Shown piece after piece: positions 14,460 to 21,972 of a stretch of 64,000 nucleotides of DNA; positions within the stretch are counted from its first letter, which is position 1; each line of letters starts with the position of its first letter. The notes under the pieces are model-generated. The model was given only the letters and a program-made list of their open reading frames with translations, did no database searches and was not told the DNA's origin. The position numbers and the translations under genes are program-made. Source of the stretch: Christiangramia sediminis (GTDB lineage Bacteria; Bacteroidota; Bacteroidia; Flavobacteriales; Flavobacteriaceae); the NCBI RefSeq assembly GCF_020552705.1, contig NZ_JAJBZG010000005.1:1163445-1227444 (forward strand). Direction: 5' to 3'.

Positions 14460-17400
14460 ATGGACAAAAATTTAGAACAAATTTCGCGAAAAAGAACCCC
14501 ACCCTCTGGGGGGGGCTGGAGGGGGCTAAAACTTTCCGGACTGGAACCACTGGTGATCACACCGGATAGTAATTTTATAAATGTAGGAGAACGAACCAAT
14601 GTTGCCGGATCCAAAAAATTCCTGCGACTCATTAAAGAAGAGAAATTTGATGAAGCGCTGGAGGTTGCCCGGGAACAGGTAGAAAATGGAGCCCAGATCA
14701 TCGATGTGAATATGGACGATGGCCTTATTGAAGGCAAGGAAGCCATGGTGAAATTCCTGAATCTCGTTGTCGCTGAACCCGATATTTCCAGGGTACCTAT
14801 TATGATAGATAGCTCAAAATGGGAAATTATTGAGGCCGGACTCCAGGTCGTGCAGGGAAAATGCGTGGTGAATTCCATTAGTTTAAAGGAAGGGGAAGAA
14901 GAATTCATCAGCCATGGGAAAAAGATCAAACGTTACGGTGCGGCCGTGATCGTGATGGCATTTGACGAAACCGGGCAGGCAGATAATTATGAACGCCGAA
15001 TTGAGATTGCAAAACGTTCCTATGATATTTTAGTAAACAGGGTAAAATTCCCTCCGGAAGACATCATTTTTGATCTGAATATTTTTCCGGTAGGGACGGG
15101 GATGGACGAGCATAAGAGAAACGCCCTCGATTTTATTGAAGGCACGCGTTGGGTAAAAGAGAATTTACCGCATTGCAGCGTAAGCGGTGGGGTGAGTAAT
15201 GTTTCATTTTCTTTCCGTGGAAATAATCCCGTTCGCGAAGCCATGCATTCGGTTTTCCTCTATCATGCGATCAGGGCCGGGATGAATATAGGTATCGTGA
15301 ACCCTTCTATGCTGGAAGTTTATGATGAAATTCCGAAAGATCTTCTGGAGCATGTGGAAGATGTAATTCTGGATAGAAGAGATGATGCTACGGAACGTCT
15401 TCTGGATTTTGCTGAAAACGTCGTAGGACGTAAAAGAGAGAACAAAATTGATCTTTCCTGGAGAGAAAATCCGTTACAGGAACGGATCACCCATGCACTG
15501 GTAAAAGGTATAGATGCCTATATTTTAGAAGATATTGAACAAGCTAGAATCGAAGCCGAAAGACCATTGGATGTTATCGAAGGTCCGTTGATGATCGGGA
15601 TGAATGTAGTGGGAGATCTCTTTGGAAGCGGAAAAATGTTTCTGCCACAAGTGGTGAAATCGGCCAGGGTGATGAAAAAGGCGGTGGCGCATTTACTTCC
15701 CTATATTGAAGAGGCGAAAAAAGCCCCCCAACCCCCAAAGGGGGAGCAATATTGGCGAACTGCTGATCCAGCCTTATATGGTCTAATGAAAAATTATGCT
15801 CGAAAAATGAGATATAATAATCCTACGATGGCGGAAACGAGATTGTGGGAGGCTTTGAAAACTAAACAGCTTGAGGGTTATAAATTTAGAAGACAACATA
15901 TTATTGGTGGGTATATCGCAGATTTTGTTTGTCTAAAGGAAAAATTAGTCATTGAGGTTGACGGTTTAATCCATCAATTACCTGACAATAAAAAGAGTGA
16001 CGCTGAGAGATCAGAATGGTTACAGGAACAGGGATTCAGAGTTATAAGATTTTCGAATACTGAGGTTATTCAAGATCTGGATGCTGTCTTGGAAAGCATT
16101 TTGAAAACACTAAAAAAGGCTCCCCCAACGGGGGCCGGGGGGGCTGGAAAAGTTTTAATGGCAACAGTAAAGGGCGATGTGCATGATATTGGTAAAAATA
16201 TCGTGGCTGTGGTGCTGGGATGTAATAATTACGAGATTATTGATCTTGGAGTCATGGTACCGCCAGACAAGATCATCGAAACTGCTAAAAAGGAAAATGT
16301 GGATGTGATTGGTCTTAGCGGACTCATAACACCCTCGCTGGACGAGATGGTTTTCCTGGCCAGGGAAATGGAACGTCAGGAGTTCTCGGTTCCGCTTTTA
16401 ATTGGTGGGGCTACCACTTCCAAGGCACATACCGCGGTAAAGATAGACCCGCAATATAAAAATGCCGTGGCACATGTAAATGATGCCTCCCGGGCGGTGA
16501 CTGTGGTAGGGCAGTTATTGAAAGAAAGTACCCGGGATAAATACAAAAGCGATCTTAAGACCGAATATGATAAATTTCGACAGAACTTTAAAAAACGAAG
16601 TAAAGTAAAGAGCTTTTTAAGTTTACCGGAAGCCAGGAGAAATAAATTTAAGATCGATTGGAATAGAACGCAGATCACAAAACCTGCTGAACCGGGAATT
16701 CAGATTATTGAAAATTTTGACCTGAATAAACTTGTGGATTATATAGACTGGAGCCCGTTCTTCAGAAGCTGGGATCTGCATGGGAGATATCCGGATATTC
16801 TAAAAGATGAAAAAGTAGGGGAGCAGGCGCAAATTTTATTTGATGATGCTCAGGTTTTGCTGAAAAGAATTCTGGATGAAAAGCTTCTAAAGGCGAAAGC
16901 GATTTTTGGATTATTTGAAGCTAATTCAATTAACGAGGACGATATTGAAGTCTGTTTTCAACAGAATTCAGATTCAAAAACAGCGGTTTTCAGAACGCTA
17001 CGTCAGCAATTAAAGAAACATGGCGACCAGCCGAATTTTGCGCTGGCAGATTTTATCGCTCCTAAGGAAAGTGGGATCCAGGATTATATGGGATGTTTTT
17101 GTGTCTCTACCGGATTTGGAACCCAGAAATTAGCCAAAAAGTTTGAAAAGGAACACGACGATTATAATTCTATTATGGTCAAAGCACTGGCCGATAGACT
17201 GGCGGAAGCTTTCGCGGAATATTTACATAAAGGGGTACGAACTAAGCATTGGGGATATGCTTCGGGCGAAGAATTGAGCAACGAAGAGCTCATCAAAGAA
17301 GCTTATAAGGGAATTCGGCCTGCACCCGGTTATCCTGCCTGTCCCGATCACCTGGAAAAATTGACGATTTGGGATGTTCTTAAAGTAAAGGAAAATATTG

Positions 17401-17591
17401 GAGTGGAGCTTACCGAAAGCCTGGCCATGTGGCCGGCGGCCAGCGTTAGTGGATATTATTTCGCCAATCCGGAAGCTAAATATTTTGGGCTTGGTAAGAT
17501 CAAGGAAGATCAGGTTCGTGATTTCGCGAAAAGAAAGGGAATTGATTATCGAAAAGCTGAAAAATGGCTGAATCCGAATATTACTGATTAA
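14460..17591 (+). CDS. metH: Methionine synthase, folate/cobalamin/activation subunit, with in-frame DUF559 insertion
   Basis: A 1043-residue protein. Modules in order: pterin-binding domain (about 25-300, [21 protein letters not shown]), cobalamin cap helices (to about 418), then the Rossmann B12 domain with the ligand motif D573xH575xxG578, and the C-terminal SAM-binding reactivation domain ([12 protein letters not shown]). Between cap and B12 domain, where the family has only a short linker, about 142 extra residues (421-562) are inserted. They form a DUF559 VSR-like nuclease domain flanked by translated C/G repeats. A second translated repeat forms residues 11-23. All catalytic MetH motifs and the reading frame are kept, so the enzyme may still work; activity of the inserted domain is unknown. 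Confidence 0.93.
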   Translation: MDKNLEQISRKRTPPSGGGWRGLKLSGLEPLVITPDSNFINVGERTNVAGSKKFLRLIKEEKFDEALEVAREQVENGAQIIDVNMDDGLIEGKEAMVKFLNLVVAEPDISRVPIMIDSSKWEIIEAGLQVVQGKCVVNSISLKEGEEEFISHGKKIKRYGAAVIVMAFDETGQADNYERRIEIAKRSYDILVNRVKFPPEDIIFDLNIFPVGTGMDEHKRNALDFIEGTRWVKENLPHCSVSGGVSNVSFSFRGNNPVREAMHSVFLYHAIRAGMNIGIVNPSMLEVYDEIPKDLLEHVEDVILDRRDDATERLLDFAENVVGRKRENKIDLSWRENPLQERITHALVKGIDAYILEDIEQARIEAERPLDVIEGPLMIGMNVVGDLFGSGKMFLPQVVKSARVMKKAVAHLLPYIEEAKKAPQPPKGEQYWRTADPALYGLMKNYARKMRYNNPTMAETRLWEALKTKQLEGYKFRRQHIIGGYIADFVCLKEKLVIEVDGLIHQLPDNKKSDAERSEWLQEQGFRVIRFSNTEVIQDLDAVLESILKTLKKAPPTGAGGAGKVLMATVKGDVHDIGKNIVAVVLGCNNYEIIDLGVMVPPDKIIETAKKENVDVIGLSGLITPSLDEMVFLAREMERQEFSVPLLIGGATTSKAHTAVKIDPQYKNAVAHVNDASRAVTVVGQLLKESTRDKYKSDLKTEYDKFRQNFKKRSKVKSFLSLPEARRNKFKIDWNRTQITKPAEPGIQIIENFDLNKLVDYIDWSPFFRSWDLHGRYPDILKDEKVGEQAQILFDDAQVLLKRILDEKLLKAKAIFGLFEANSINEDDIEVCFQQNSDSKTAVFRTLRQQLKKHGDQPNFALADFIAPKESGIQDYMGCFCVSTGFGTQKLAKKFEKEHDDYNSIMVKALADRLAEAFAEYLHKGVRTKHWGYASGEELSNEELIKEAYKGIRPAPGYPACPDHLEKLTIWDVLKVKENIGVELTESLAMWPAASVSGYYFANPEAKYFGLGKIKEDQVRDFAKRKGIDYRKAEKWLNPNITD
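14495..14527 (+). repeat. C/G-block repeat translated in metH N-terminus
   Basis: AACCCCACCCTCT, then GGGGGGGG, CTGGA and GGGGGCT: a C block, two G blocks and the same terminal GCT as the copy at 16119. It is read in frame as the peptide [12 protein letters not shown] in the variable N-terminal tail of the second metH subunit. Confidence 0.8.
15722..15747 (+). repeat. Left inverted repeat of the DUF559 cassette
   Basis: AGCCCCCC, AA, CCCCC, AAA, GGGGGAGC. Its reverse complement has the standard layout: C block, loop, G block, short spacer, G block. It is translated in metH as APQPPKGE. Confidence 0.88.
16119..16145 (+). repeat. Right inverted repeat of the DUF559 cassette
   Basis: GCTCCCCC, AAC, GGGGG, CC, GGGGGGGCT. 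Its reverse complement aligns with the left repeat along its whole length with one extra base and four differences in the two spacers. It is translated as APPTGAGGA. Confidence 0.88.
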
Positions 17592-17600
17592 GCAGATGTC

Positions 17601-17740
17601 ATTCTGTACTTGTTTCAGAATCTTAAGAGAGGCTGAATCAGGTTCAGCTTGACCTAAAATTTTGATGAAAAAGTAAATGCGTTAGGGATTGCAGCGGCAT
17701 CCTTTTACCGGCATGCTGAGCCTGTCGAAGCATACAGGAA
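17601..17740 (+). repeat. Cluster of REP-like intergenic repeats between metH and metF
   Basis: This gap holds several small hairpins: ATTCTG/CAGAAT (17601-17606/17616-17621) and GCTGAA/TTCAGC (17632-17637/17643-17648). A segment around 17710-17735 (GCATGCTGAGCCTGTCGAAG) and the preceding GTTAGGGATTGCAGCGGCA resemble short sequences that recur between genes in many Bacteroidetes chromosomes. That resemblance is from memory and was not searched. No gene is seen here. Confidence 0.6.
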
Positions 17741-17800
17741 AAAGATAAAGCGAAAAGCCCGGCCTGAAAGGCAACGCCCATAAAATTAAAAAAAAGTTTA

Positions 17801-18757
17801 ATGAAAATCACCGAACATTTAGCAGCAGCTAAGGACAGAACCGTATTTTCTTTTGAGATCTTACCACCTTTAAAAGGGCAGAATTTAAATTCAATTTATG
17901 AGAATATAGATCCACTAATGGAATTCAAGCCGCCGTTTATTGATGTGACTTATCACAGGGAAGAATATGTTTATTCGGAAAGAGAGAACGGACTTTTAGA
18001 AAAGAAGATCGTTCGTAAAAGGCCTGGAACTGTAGGTATTTGTGCTGCTATCCAAAGTAAATATGGTGTTGATGCCGTTCCACACATTCTATGTGGAGGA
18101 TTTTCAAAAGAAGATACTGAGAACTTCCTAATAGACCTGGACTTTCTCGGAATTAAGAATGTGATGGCACTGCGTGGAGATGCAGTGAAAAGTGAAACTT
18201 ATTTTAAACCCGAGGCAAATGGTAATAATTTCGCTAAGGATCTGGTATGCCAGATAAGAGAGATGAATTGTGGTAAATATTTAGACGAGGTGATCGAGAA
18301 AGGGCATAATACCGATTTTTGTGTTGGGGTGGCCGGTTATCCCGAGAAACATATGGAGGCTCCAAGTATAGATAAGGATATTGAAAGATTGAAAGAAAAG
18401 ATAGAAGCTGGTGCTGAATACGTGGTTACCCAAATGTTCTTTAAAAATGACAGATATTTTGATTTTGTAGAAAAATGCCGGGAGAATGGGATAAAAGTTC
18501 CAATTATACCTGGTTTAAAGCCTCTTGCTACTAAAAGGCAGTTGAGCATTATTCCGCATAGGTTTCATGTGGATATGCCAGATTGCCTAATTAAAGAGGT
18601 TGAGAATTGCAAAGATAATAGGGCAGTTAGAGAGCTGGGAATTGAATGGTGTATTCAGCAAAGTAAGGAGTTGATCGCCGGTGGTGCACCGGTGTTGCAT
18701 TACTATTCCATGGGGAAGAGTACAAATATTCAGAAAATCGCTTCGGCGGTATTTTAG
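17801..18757 (+). CDS. metF: 5,10-methylenetetrahydrofolate reductase
   Basis: A 318-residue flavoprotein reducing methylene-THF to methyl-THF, the methyl donor for the metH product upstream. Diagnostic segments are FSFEILPPLKG, FIDVTYHREE, VGVAGYPEKH, GAEYVVTQMFF and IPGLKPL. Length is normal for the bacterial enzyme. It lies 209 bases after metH across a repeat-rich gap, so it may be in the riboswitch-controlled unit or have its own promoter; the sequence does not decide this. Confidence 0.95.
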   Translation: MKITEHLAAAKDRTVFSFEILPPLKGQNLNSIYENIDPLMEFKPPFIDVTYHREEYVYSERENGLLEKKIVRKRPGTVGICAAIQSKYGVDAVPHILCGGFSKEDTENFLIDLDFLGIKNVMALRGDAVKSETYFKPEANGNNFAKDLVCQIREMNCGKYLDEVIEKGHNTDFCVGVAGYPEKHMEAPSIDKDIERLKEKIEAGAEYVVTQMFFKNDRYFDFVEKCRENGIKVPIIPGLKPLATKRQLSIIPHRFHVDMPDCLIKEVENCKDNRAVRELGIEWCIQQSKELIAGGAPVLHYYSMGKSTNIQKIASAVF

Positions 18758-18802
18758 TAAGTTAAGGTTTCATCCAACAGGCCGTTTTTTTCGTAAATAT
18801 GT

Positions 18803-18810
18803 TAGATTTG
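18803..18810 (+). promoter_or_regulatory. -7 promoter element before the PagL-like gene
   Basis: TAGATTTG matches TAnnTTTG. It lies only 7 bases before the start codon, which would give an almost leaderless mRNA. No clear -33 TTG is seen. Confidence 0.5.
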
Positions 18811-18817
18811 CCCTCGT

Positions 18818-19921
18818 ATGAAAAGAATTGCCCCTTTCCTGCTTCTTCTATGCAGTTTTATAACTTTTGGACAGGATGAAAAACCTAAAAAATATTTTTC
18901 CCTGAATGCGAGTTATTTTTATGGTTCTATTTTAGAACATAACCCAGACATCGCTCACCTTATCACAGATCATCCTAATGGATTTCTGTTAAGTTTCAAC
19001 AGGAAAACTTATGGTCTTGAGAAATGGGAAAGGCGGTATAATTATCCCGATTTTGGATATTCCTTCATTTATCAGAATATGAAAAACACCTATTTAGGGG
19101 AGAATTATTCTGTTTATGGTCATTTCAGTTTTTATGCTTTAAAGAGACTGTTAATGTTCAGGATCGGGCAGGGGATTGCATATACTACAAATCCATACGA
19201 TCCTGAAACCAATTATATTAATAATGCCTACGGAAGTCGATTTTTAAGTTCTACGTATTTGGTGGGGAATATCCATAAACAGAATATCATTGCAGGGCTT
19301 GGAGTGAATGCCGGGGTAACCATTATTCATTATTCTAACGCAGATATAGGGTCTCCCAACCATAGTACGAATACCTTAACCTTTAATGTAGGACTGAATT
19401 ATTTGCTGGATCATAAGGAACATCCAGATTTTATTCCCAGAGGAGAAAAAGAAAAATATACGGAGCCTTTCCATTATAATTTTGCAATTCGAAGCGGTGT
19501 GAATACGGCAGGAGTTGTGGGATCACCCAGACTTCCCTTTCTTACTGTTTCGGCTTATGCAGATAAGGTTTTAAATAGAAAAAGTACGTTGCAGGGTGGA
19601 GCTGAATTATTCTTTTCCCGATCACTGGAAGAATTCATAGAATACCAGGCAGTAGCTTTTCCTCAAAAGGGGACGACCGGAGATGAAGATTCTAAGAGGG
19701 TAGGGGTCTTTCTCGGTCATAAGCTAACTTTTAATAAAATGTCCCTGATCACCCAGCTAGGCTATTATGTATATTATCCATATACAGATTATGTAGAGCA
19801 ACTCTACAATAGAATGGGATTACAACGAGAAATTTCTGATCATTGGTGGGCTTCTGCCACGGTTAGGTCACATGGAGCAAATGCAGAAGCGGTAGAATTT
19901 TCAATAGGATATAGATTATGA
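18818..19921 (+). CDS. PagL-like acyloxyacyl hydrolase family outer-membrane protein
   Basis: A 367-residue protein with a signal peptide (hydrophobic core about residues 5-17, cleavage before QDEKPK) and alternating hydrophobic/polar strands ending in an aromatic-rich terminus, typical of an outer-membrane beta-barrel. The middle part (IAGLGVNAGVTIIHYSNA, then GLNYLLDH) resembles Bacteroidetes proteins annotated as acyloxyacyl hydrolases, the lipid A deacylase PagL group, with HYSNA as the probable catalytic His-Ser segment. Lipid A remodelling is therefore plausible but not shown. It overlaps the next gene by 4 bases. Confidence 0.72.
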   Translation: MKRIAPFLLLLCSFITFGQDEKPKKYFSLNASYFYGSILEHNPDIAHLITDHPNGFLLSFNRKTYGLEKWERRYNYPDFGYSFIYQNMKNTYLGENYSVYGHFSFYALKRLLMFRIGQGIAYTTNPYDPETNYINNAYGSRFLSSTYLVGNIHKQNIIAGLGVNAGVTIIHYSNADIGSPNHSTNTLTFNVGLNYLLDHKEHPDFIPRGEKEKYTEPFHYNFAIRSGVNTAGVVGSPRLPFLTVSAYADKVLNRKSTLQGGAELFFSRSLEEFIEYQAVAFPQKGTTGDEDSKRVGVFLGHKLTFNKMSLITQLGYYVYYPYTDYVEQLYNRMGLQREISDHWWASATVRSHGANAEAVEFSIGYRL

Positions 19922-20673
19922 AAAAACTGATAATTATATTTTCAGTACTGTGTTTTCTTGGATGTGATTCTGAAGATGCGGGAGATTGTTTTCAAAAATC
20001 AGGGGAAATTGTCCGGCAGGAAATTGAAGTCCCAGATTTTAGTGAAATCATGGTCTATGATAAGATAAAGCTATTTATTGAACAGGGTGCCGAACATAAG
20101 GTCATTATTGAAAGTGGTGAAAACCTAATGAACGAAATTACCGTGGAAGTAGAAGAAGGACTTTTGGTTCTAAAAAATGAAAATGTGTGCAATCTGGTGC
20201 GTGATTATGGGATCACCAAAATTTATGTAACCACCCCAAACCTGGAATACCTTAGACATGCCGGTAACATTCCTTTAGAAAGTGTGGGAAGGCTGAATTT
20301 TGAAAATTTGTGGCTGGTCTCTGAAAATCAAGCCTTGGATCCTGAAATTTATACAAACGGAGATTTTATTCTTGATCTTGAGGTTCAGAACTTAAGAATT
20401 ACGAACGATAATTATTCGCATTTCTTTTTGACCGGTTCGGTTGAAAATTTTGATGGCTTTTTTGCCGCTGGCGATGGTAGATTGGAAGCCAGAGATCTGG
20501 TAGTTCAGAATTATGATCTGTTTCACCGCGGAACAAATAAATTAATTGTTAATCCGCAACAAAGCCTGAAGGCTGATATTTATAGTTATGGGGATATTAT
20601 TTCAATAAACCGGCCACCGCAGGTAAATGTGACAGAGCATTTTCGAGGGAAACTCATTTTTGAGGTCCCCTAA
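19918..20673 (+). CDS. Head-GIN (DUF2807) domain lipoprotein
   Basis: A 251-residue protein with a lipoprotein signal peptide (LCFLGC, acylated Cys at residue 16). It is followed by the DUF2807 auto-transporter-like beta-helix (VPDFSEIMVYDKIKLFIEQG, then VTTPNLEYLRHAGN). Such proteins face the periplasm or cell surface; no enzymatic role is known. It overlaps the PagL-like gene by ATGA, so the two are coupled. The stop codon lies inside a C/G-block repeat. Confidence 0.82.
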   Translation: MKKLIIIFSVLCFLGCDSEDAGDCFQKSGEIVRQEIEVPDFSEIMVYDKIKLFIEQGAEHKVIIESGENLMNEITVEVEEGLLVLKNENVCNLVRDYGITKIYVTTPNLEYLRHAGNIPLESVGRLNFENLWLVSENQALDPEIYTNGDFILDLEVQNLRITNDNYSHFFLTGSVENFDGFFAAGDGRLEARDLVVQNYDLFHRGTNKLIVNPQQSLKADIYSYGDIISINRPPQVNVTEHFRGKLIFEVP

Positions 20674-20694
20674 ATCCCCCAAGGAGGACTTTTT
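20664..20694 (+). repeat. C/G-block repeat overlapping a stop codon
   Basis: On the plus strand GGTCCCC TAAAT CCCCC AA GGAGGAC. The TAA in its middle is the stop codon of the head-GIN lipoprotein gene. It is nearly the same as the copy at 5450-5477. Confidence 0.8.
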
Positions 20695-20705
20695 ATTAAG
20701 AAATT

Positions 20706-21623
20706 CTAGGAATTGGTTAGTTCAGCAAAAAGGCTTTCAAGATTCTTGGTTTTGTGATTTAGCTGAAGTGTTTTCAAGCCGTTATCGTGAGCAAAATCAA
20801 AAATTGCCGGTCTCATATCTTTTTTGGTATCAAAGATCAGTTCATAAGTGAATCCGCCGGTGTTTTTGGCTTTGGTGAGATTTGGGATCTTTTCCAGCGC
20901 TATTTCTTCAATTCTATAATCGAACTCTACAAAGATGATCTGTTCATTTTCTTCCCTGAGATCTTTTAATTTTTTATCGGCAACAATTTTACCATTATTA
21001 ATAATGATCACTCTATCACAGATTGCTTCAACCTCCTGCATAATATGAGTAGACAGGAAAACAGTTTTTCCCGGTTTGCCATCTGCCTGCTCTTTACCTA
21101 TATTTCTAATCAGAGATCTTATTTCGACCAATTGATTTGGATCCAGACCGGTAGTGGGTTCATCTAAAATTAAAACTTCAGGATCATGAAGCAGTGCGGC
21201 CGCAAGTCCTACACGTTGGCGGTAACCTTTGGAAAGCTGCTCGATCTTTTTATTGGCTTCCGGGGTAAGACCAGTAAGCTTAATGACTTCTTCGACACGA
21301 GCTTTATCTATTTTGTAAACAGAAGCATTAAATCTTAAATATTCCCGTACAAACATTTCAGTATATAAAGGATTATGTTCCGGTAAATACCCAATTTGTT
21401 TTTGGATTTCTGATACTTGAGTTTCTAGATTCAAGCCACTTACTTGAGCAGATCCACCATCAGATTGCAGATAACCGGTAAGAATTTTCATTAAAGTAGA
21501 TTTCCCCGCACCATTTGGCCCCAGAAATCCCACAATTTCGCCTCTTGAAATTTTAAAACTAACCTCGTTCAGCGCTTTTTGGCTGCCAAAGTGTTTCGAT
21601 ATGTTATTTACGGTTATAGACAT
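20706..21623 (-). CDS. gldA: Gliding-motility ABC transporter ATP-binding protein
   Basis: A 305-residue ATPase with Walker A (GPNGAGKST), signature LSKGYRQRVGLA and Walker B LILDEPTTGLDP, followed by a C-terminal region typical of GldA/NatA-like subunits. In Flavobacterium GldA works with the membrane proteins GldF and GldG, which are not encoded nearby. I place the start at 21623 because the earlier in-frame ATG at 21638 lies inside a -7 promoter element and the family begins MSI-V-NISK. It is convergent with the head-GIN gene. A related ABC-2 transporter role cannot be excluded. Confidence 0.85.
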   Translation of the reverse strand: MSITVNNISKHFGSQKALNEVSFKISRGEIVGFLGPNGAGKSTLMKILTGYLQSDGGSAQVSGLNLETQVSEIQKQIGYLPEHNPLYTEMFVREYLRFNASVYKIDKARVEEVIKLTGLTPEANKKIEQLSKGYRQRVGLAAALLHDPEVLILDEPTTGLDPNQLVEIRSLIRNIGKEQADGKPGKTVFLSTHIMQEVEAICDRVIIINNGKIVADKKLKDLREENEQIIFVEFDYRIEEIALEKIPNLTKAKNTGGFTYELIFDTKKDMRPAIFDFAHDNGLKTLQLNHKTKNLESLFAELTNS

Positions 21624-21635
21624 AGCTTTCAAATT

Positions 21636-21643
21636 CAAAATTA
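21636..21643 (-). promoter_or_regulatory. -7 promoter element of gldA
   Basis: On the minus strand TAATTTTG, matching TAnnTTTG, 12 bases before the chosen gldA start. It argues against the ATG at 21638. Confidence 0.5.
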
Positions 21644-21780
21644 GGAATAAATAATCAGGAAGACCGCTGAAAATATTTCAAAGTTTCAACGATAAATCAT
21701 AGTTATAAATTGTAATTCATATTAAAACACCACTGATATTCCGAATATCAGAAAACTGTAAATTATAAAGCTGAAATATT

Positions 21781-21809
21781 TTGAATGTAGAATTTAAAGT
21801 TTACTTTAG
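21781..21809 (+). promoter_or_regulatory. Promoter of the aromatic amino-acid operon leader
   Basis: TTG (21781-21783), 18 bases, then TACTTTAG (21802-21809), a one-base variant of TAnnTTTG. It would start transcription near 21816, just ahead of the leader peptide. Confidence 0.5.
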
Positions 21810-21828
21810 TCTTTCATTATTATTGAAA

Positions 21829-21906
21829 ATGACAAGTTTAATCAATTGGAACGCATTCTATTATTTTTATTTCTATACCAGAGATAGGATCGGGAATGCT
21901 ATATGA
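21829..21906 (+). CDS. Leader peptide of the pheA operon attenuator (25 residues)
   Basis: A short open frame starting ATG at 21829 and ending TGA at 21904-21906. It encodes one Trp codon (21847) and then seven consecutive aromatic codons, Phe-Tyr-Tyr-Phe-Tyr-Phe-Tyr (21856-21876). Such a run is very unlikely by chance and is the hallmark of a leader peptide that senses charged tRNA-Phe and tRNA-Tyr. It sits between a plausible promoter and a terminator, directly upstream of prephenate dehydratase, an aminotransferase, prephenate dehydrogenase and DAHP synthase. The product is probably not functional as a protein; its translation is the signal. Confidence 0.85.
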   Translation: MTSLINWNAFYYFYFYTRDRIGNAI

Positions 21907-21961
21907 TTAACTAAAACATAAAATTATATAAAAGTCTCGATCTTAGATCGGGACTTTTTTT
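21888..21961 (+). terminator. Attenuator: terminator with competing antiterminator before pheA
   Basis: Terminator: 13-bp stem (21930-21942 with 21946-21958, one G-U pair), loop TTA, then seven T. Antiterminator: GATCGGGA (21888-21895), inside the leader-peptide frame, is identical to part of the terminator 3' arm and can pair with the 5' arm TCTCGATC (21935-21942). A ribosome stalled at the Phe/Tyr codons would leave 21888-21895 free and block the terminator. A ribosome reaching the stop codon at 21904 would cover it and allow termination. pheA begins 12 bases downstream. Confidence 0.87.
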
Positions 21962-21972
21962 ATTGTATCAAT

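Larger units (their letters stand above)
15722..16145 (+). mobile_element. Putative mobile cassette: DUF559 nuclease-like domain between inverted C/G repeats, in frame in metH
   Basis: About 424 bases bounded by a 26-base repeat (15722-15747) and a 27-base inverted copy (16119-16145). Inside, from an ATG at 15786 (metH residue 443), lies a complete DUF559-type domain. It has [32 protein letters not shown] and [16 protein letters not shown], with candidate PD-(D/E)xK residues D488, E499, D501 and H505. DUF559 proteins are usually short free-standing genes. Here no stop codon separates the domain from metH on either side. The inverted ends and the precise placement at a domain linker suggest insertion of a mobile unit that preserved the host reading frame. 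Transposition itself is inference. Confidence 0.75.

Noticed and set aside
14423..14929. 168-residue minus-strand frame over the start of the second metH gene
   Set aside because: Antisense shadow of conserved MetH sequence; Ser-rich translation without family resemblance.
15722..16145. Intein or group I/II intron in metH
   Set aside because: No intein splice motifs (N-terminal Cys/Ser, C-terminal His-Asn) flank the insert, and the frame is continuous with G/C repeats at the ends and no intron-like RNA structure seen.
13441..17591. metH broken by frameshift between its two open frames
   Set aside because: The break falls at the natural boundary between homocysteine and pterin modules, with proper stop and start 5 bases apart; split MetH is usual in Bacteroidetes.
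5450..20694. CRISPR array
   Set aside because: The C/G repeats are widely separated, variable in sequence and have no regular spacers; no cas gene is present.
20660..20969. Plus-strand frames of about 60 residues opposite gldA
   Set aside because: Antisense to the well-conserved GldA C-terminus; no independent features.
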